Shown piece after piece: positions 22,669 through 24,294 of a stretch of 24,294 bases of DNA. The DNA lies in assembly GCA_033763635.1 (NCBI GenBank), contig JANRKG010000147.1, positions 1-24,294 on the forward strand, given 5' to 3'. Made by a program: the position numbers and the translations under genes. Under the pieces are notes generated by a model. That model saw nothing but the letters and a program-made list of their open reading frames with translations, searched no databases and was not told where the DNA came from. Positions within the stretch are counted from its first letter, which is position 1, and each line of letters begins with the position of its first letter. This DNA is from JANRKG01 sp033763635 (GTDB lineage Bacteria > Cyanobacteriota > Cyanobacteriia > GCF-001939115).

Positions 22669-23160
22669 ATGTCCGTTTCCAATTTGTTGCATCTACGATC
22701 GGCCACTATTGCCGATGTGCCCACCATTTTTTCCCTGGTTCAGGCACTCGCAGACTACGAAAAACTGAGCCATGAGGTGACAGGGACCGAGGCATTGCTG
22801 AAAGAGCATTTGTTTGGCGATCGTCCCTATGTTGAAGCGGTTCTGGCGGAATGGAAGGGCCAGCCTGTCGGGTTTGCCCTGTTTTTCTACAATTACTCCA
22901 CCTTCCTCACAAAGCCAGGAATTTATTTAGAAGACCTGTTCGTGCTACCCGACTATCGCAGTAAGGGCATTGGAAAAGCTCTGATTACCCATGTTGCAAC
23001 CCTGGCCGTCGAGCGGGGGTGTGGTCGTCTGGAGTGGAGTGTACTGGACTGGAACGAACCTGCGATCGGCTTCTATCGACGGATGGGGGCCGATATTCTC
23101 CCCGATTGGCGCATCTGTCGTGTCACGGGGGACGCACTGATCAACCTCTCAAATCGTTAA
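22669..23160 (+). CDS. GNAT N-acetyltransferase, SSAT (diamine acetyltransferase)-like
   Basis: 163 residues with a strong GAGGAGG site (22658-22664) 4 nt before the ATG. GNAT fold motifs: the acetyl-CoA P-loop in motif A, VLPDYRSKGIGKALI (R97-K103), preceded by GIYLEDLF with E88; motif B LEWSVLDWNEPAIGFYRRMGA with W128-N129-E130 and Y136 as the likely general acid. The DWNEPAIGFY(R/K)xxGA stretch and the N-terminal RSATIADVPTIFSLVQALADYE are typical of the spermidine/spermine acetyltransferase-like branch, so a polyamine, thialysine or other small amine is the likely substrate, but specificity cannot be read from sequence. Monocistronic by appearance. Confidence 0.9.
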   Translation: MSVSNLLHLRSATIADVPTIFSLVQALADYEKLSHEVTGTEALLKEHLFGDRPYVEAVLAEWKGQPVGFALFFYNYSTFLTKPGIYLEDLFVLPDYRSKGIGKALITHVATLAVERGCGRLEWSVLDWNEPAIGFYRRMGADILPDWRICRVTGDALINLSNR

Positions 23161-23254
23161 AATCTCCTACCGTAAACACATGATCCTCACAATTCTCGGC
23201 TTACCATAAAAAACATAAATTCCTATTCCTAATGAATGACGGTGGAGGCCAGTG

Positions 23255-23461
23255 ATGACAATCTGGGTAAATGAACAAATTGATCCTTCGGGGCTGTTGT
23301 ATTCCTGTATTGCCTGTGACGATGAAAATCAGGCCCGTGACTGCCATGTCGCTTTTGAAGACAACCTGACCGATGAGCAACGGGAATCTGGTTGGGTCGC
23401 TCGGATTCGCACCGTGCAATCCTGGGATGAGGTGCCTGTGAATTCCCTCAAACTGAATTAG
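23255..23461 (+). CDS. Small acidic protein of unknown function (68 aa)
   Basis: The start is ATG 23255, because GGAGG (23244-23248) lies 6 nt before it and only 3 nt before the in-frame GTG 23252. The protein is acidic, soluble (no signal peptide or membrane segment), with two Cys in CIACDDENQARDCH plus a third, and a Trp-rich end (GWVARIRTVQSWDEVP). The Cys/His cluster could bind metal, but spacing is not that of a known finger. I do not recognise the family; the strong ribosome site and balanced composition make it a real gene rather than a chance frame. It sits 94 bp after the acetyltransferase and about 400 bp before chlB. Confidence 0.7.
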   Translation: MTIWVNEQIDPSGLLYSCIACDDENQARDCHVAFEDNLTDEQRESGWVARIRTVQSWDEVPVNSLKLN

Positions 23462-23468
23462 TGGGAAG

Positions 23469-23522
23469 CGTGGCAGCGGATAAAAACGTGGCAGCGGATA
23501 AAAACGGATGAAACGGATGAAA
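23469..23522. repeat. Nested tandem repeats: 18 bp x2 followed by 9 bp x2
   Basis: CGTGGCAGCGGATAAAAA is repeated exactly at 23469-23486 and 23487-23504, immediately followed by CGGATGAAA exactly twice (23505-23513, 23514-23522). The 9-mer resembles the end of the 18-mer (CGGATAAAA), suggesting stepwise slippage from one ancestral unit. It begins 7 bp after the small gene's stop. Confidence 0.9.
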
Positions 23523-23568
23523 GTCGCAGGGAAGTAGGTATTTGATCCTTGTCTCATCTGCTGCAAGC

Positions 23569-23606
23569 TCTTTTGACATTTCAGAACATCTCAAAAGAAT
23601 AAGAAT
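23569..23606 (+). promoter_or_regulatory. Promoter-like TTGACA sequence inside an inverted repeat
   Basis: TTGACA (23573-23578) with AAGAAT (23595-23600) 16 bp downstream. The inverted repeat TCTTTTGA (23569-23576) / TCAAAAGA (23591-23598) overlaps both hexamers, as an operator would. Transcription would start just before the hairpin at 23613. Confidence 0.4.
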
Positions 23607-23612
23607 CGTGTC

Positions 23613-23672
23613 ACCCCTTCCGGTCGGTTTTTGAGCGTGTAACGGCTCGAAACCAAACTGGAAGGGGTTTTT
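23613..23672 (+). terminator. Long intrinsic terminator-like hairpin upstream of chlB
   Basis: Outer 12-bp stem (23613-23624 with 23657-23668, one G-U pair), then GGTTT/AAACC (23626-23630/23650-23654), then GAGC/GCTC (23633-23636/23645-23648) around an 8-nt loop, with five T at 23668-23672. It is a strong terminator by structure. It may end the small-gene transcript, end a tiny RNA from the TTGACA promoter, or attenuate chlB. Confidence 0.8.
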
Positions 23673-23862
23673 AGTGTTTGATTGCGAAGTGAAAAGATTG
23701 AAATTTCTCGATCGCCGCCACTTCCGCAAGATTCCCCGTTTGAGACAATCTAAAACAGTTCCATCTATCTTATTTTTCGGCTCAGTCGGACCCCAGGGTG
23801 GACAGCCTCGCTGGATTCGGGTGGGCATTGCATTTCAGCATCAGCATAAGGGAGAACGCGAT

Positions 23863-24294
23863 ATGAAATTGGCTTACTGGATGTATGCAGGTCCCGCCCA
23901 CATTGGCACCCTCCGCATCGCCAGTTCTTTTAAGAATGTCCATGCCATCATGCATGCCCCCCTGGGAGATGACTACTTTAACGTGATGCGATCGATGTTG
24001 GAACGGGAGCGAGACTTCACCCCCGTCACGGCTAGCGTGGTCGATCGCCATGTGCTGGCCCGTGGCTCCCAGGAAAAGGTCGTGGATAACATCACCCGCA
24101 AAGATGCAGAGGAAAGCCCTGACCTGATCGTGCTGACCCCCACCTGCACCTCCAGCATTTTGCAGGAAGACTTGCAGAACTTCGTGGAGCGTGCCCAGAT
24201 CGAAGCGAAAGGCGATGTGTTGCTGGCAGATGTGAATCACTACCGAGTAAATGAGCTTCAGGCTGCCGATCGCACCCTCCAGCAAATCGTGCAG
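23863..24294 (+). CDS. chlB: Light-independent protochlorophyllide reductase subunit B, 5' part
   Basis: The first 144 codons run off the right edge (the full protein is about 510 residues). AAGGGAG (23848-23854) lies 8 nt before the ATG. The sequence begins MKLAYWMYAGPAHIGTLRIA, characteristic of ChlB/BchB. D36 in APLGDDYF is the unusual Asp ligand of the NB [4Fe-4S] cluster in structurally solved DPOR, and C95 in LTPTCTSS is also conserved. With ChlN and the ChlL reductase it reduces ring D of protochlorophyllide to chlorophyllide in the dark, in the cytosol or at thylakoid membranes; the complex is oxygen sensitive. chlL and chlN are not in the window. Whether the leader hairpin at 23613-23672 affects expression is an open question. 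Confidence 0.96.
   Translation, partial: MKLAYWMYAGPAHIGTLRIASSFKNVHAIMHAPLGDDYFNVMRSMLERERDFTPVTASVVDRHVLARGSQEKVVDNITRKDAEESPDLIVLTPTCTSSILQEDLQNFVERAQIEAKGDVLLADVNHYRVNELQAADRTLQQIVQ

Larger units (their letters stand above)
23462..23862. other. 401-bp intergenic region upstream of chlB
   Basis: In order it holds nested tandem repeats (23469-23522), an inverted repeat overlapping a TTGACA promoter-like sequence (23569-23606), a long terminator-type hairpin (23613-23672), and about 190 bp of chlB leader. No credible coding frame was found on either strand. Confidence 0.6.

Noticed and set aside
23469..23522. CRISPR-like array
   Set aside because: Units are directly adjacent with no spacers and only two copies each; simple tandem duplication.
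23448..23828. 126-codon reverse-strand frame upstream of chlB
   Set aside because: It covers the tandem repeats and the terminator hairpin and has no recognisable content.

Overview
The window is a chromosomal stretch of a cyanobacterium. The strongest evidence is the 5' part of chlB (light-independent protochlorophyllide reductase subunit B) at the right edge. Supporting it are the very frequent CGATCG core of the HIP1 octamer, with at least five complete GCGATCGC copies, and several gene families typical of filamentous cyanobacteria: a CHASE2 cyclase, secreted FecR-domain proteins, a TPR-CHAT protein, an Sll0314/Alr1548-like TPR protein and a long GH15/phosphorylase-kinase-alpha-like protein. 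The genus cannot be fixed from sequence alone. No tRNA, rRNA, IS element, integrase or CRISPR array was seen, so this looks like ordinary chromosome with some envelope and signalling accessory genes.

Layout. (1) 1-6050, an envelope-signalling cluster: a secreted FecR-domain protein (minus strand, cut by the left edge), a divergent outer-membrane beta-barrel, a second secreted FecR-domain protein, and a membrane CHASE2 class III nucleotide cyclase. No FecI-type sigma factor or FecA receptor is present, so the FecR domains are probably used structurally or as sensors in the periplasm. (2) 6185-7941, a tight three-gene operon: a small ParA-type ATPase, a one-base-overlapping coiled-coil protein with a basic N-terminus and a duplicated His/Pro-rich motif, and a GFA-family zinc protein. 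This looks like a ParA positioning system with an unrecognised partner. (3) 7957-11659, housekeeping genes: nnr (NAD(P)H-hydrate repair) behind a SPOR-like envelope protein on the minus strand, and divergent mnmA (tRNA 2-thiouridylation). (4) 11670-14654: a short RecQ-type helicase, a CigR/RcnB-like secreted protein and a WecG/TagA glycosyltransferase, the last two separated by a perfect 19-bp hairpin. (5) 15156-19062: a 1076-residue GH15/PhK-alpha-like protein convergent with an ABC ATPase. (6) 19435-22569: an exported TPR protein, a strong intrinsic terminator, then an exported TPR-CHAT protease whose ribosome binding site directly abuts the terminator tail. (7) 22669-24294: a SSAT-like GNAT acetyltransferase, a 68-residue conserved-looking small protein, a 401-bp gap with nested tandem repeats and a long terminator-like hairpin preceded by a promoter-like sequence, and chlB running off the right edge.

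The most interesting candidates are the ParA plus coiled-coil/His-rich partner operon, the FecR / beta-barrel / FecR / CHASE2-cyclase cluster, whose cyclase has Ala at a position that normally helps select adenine, and two places where a strong terminator sits in the leader of a gene (the CHAT gene and chlB). All functional links are inferences from sequence and gene order.
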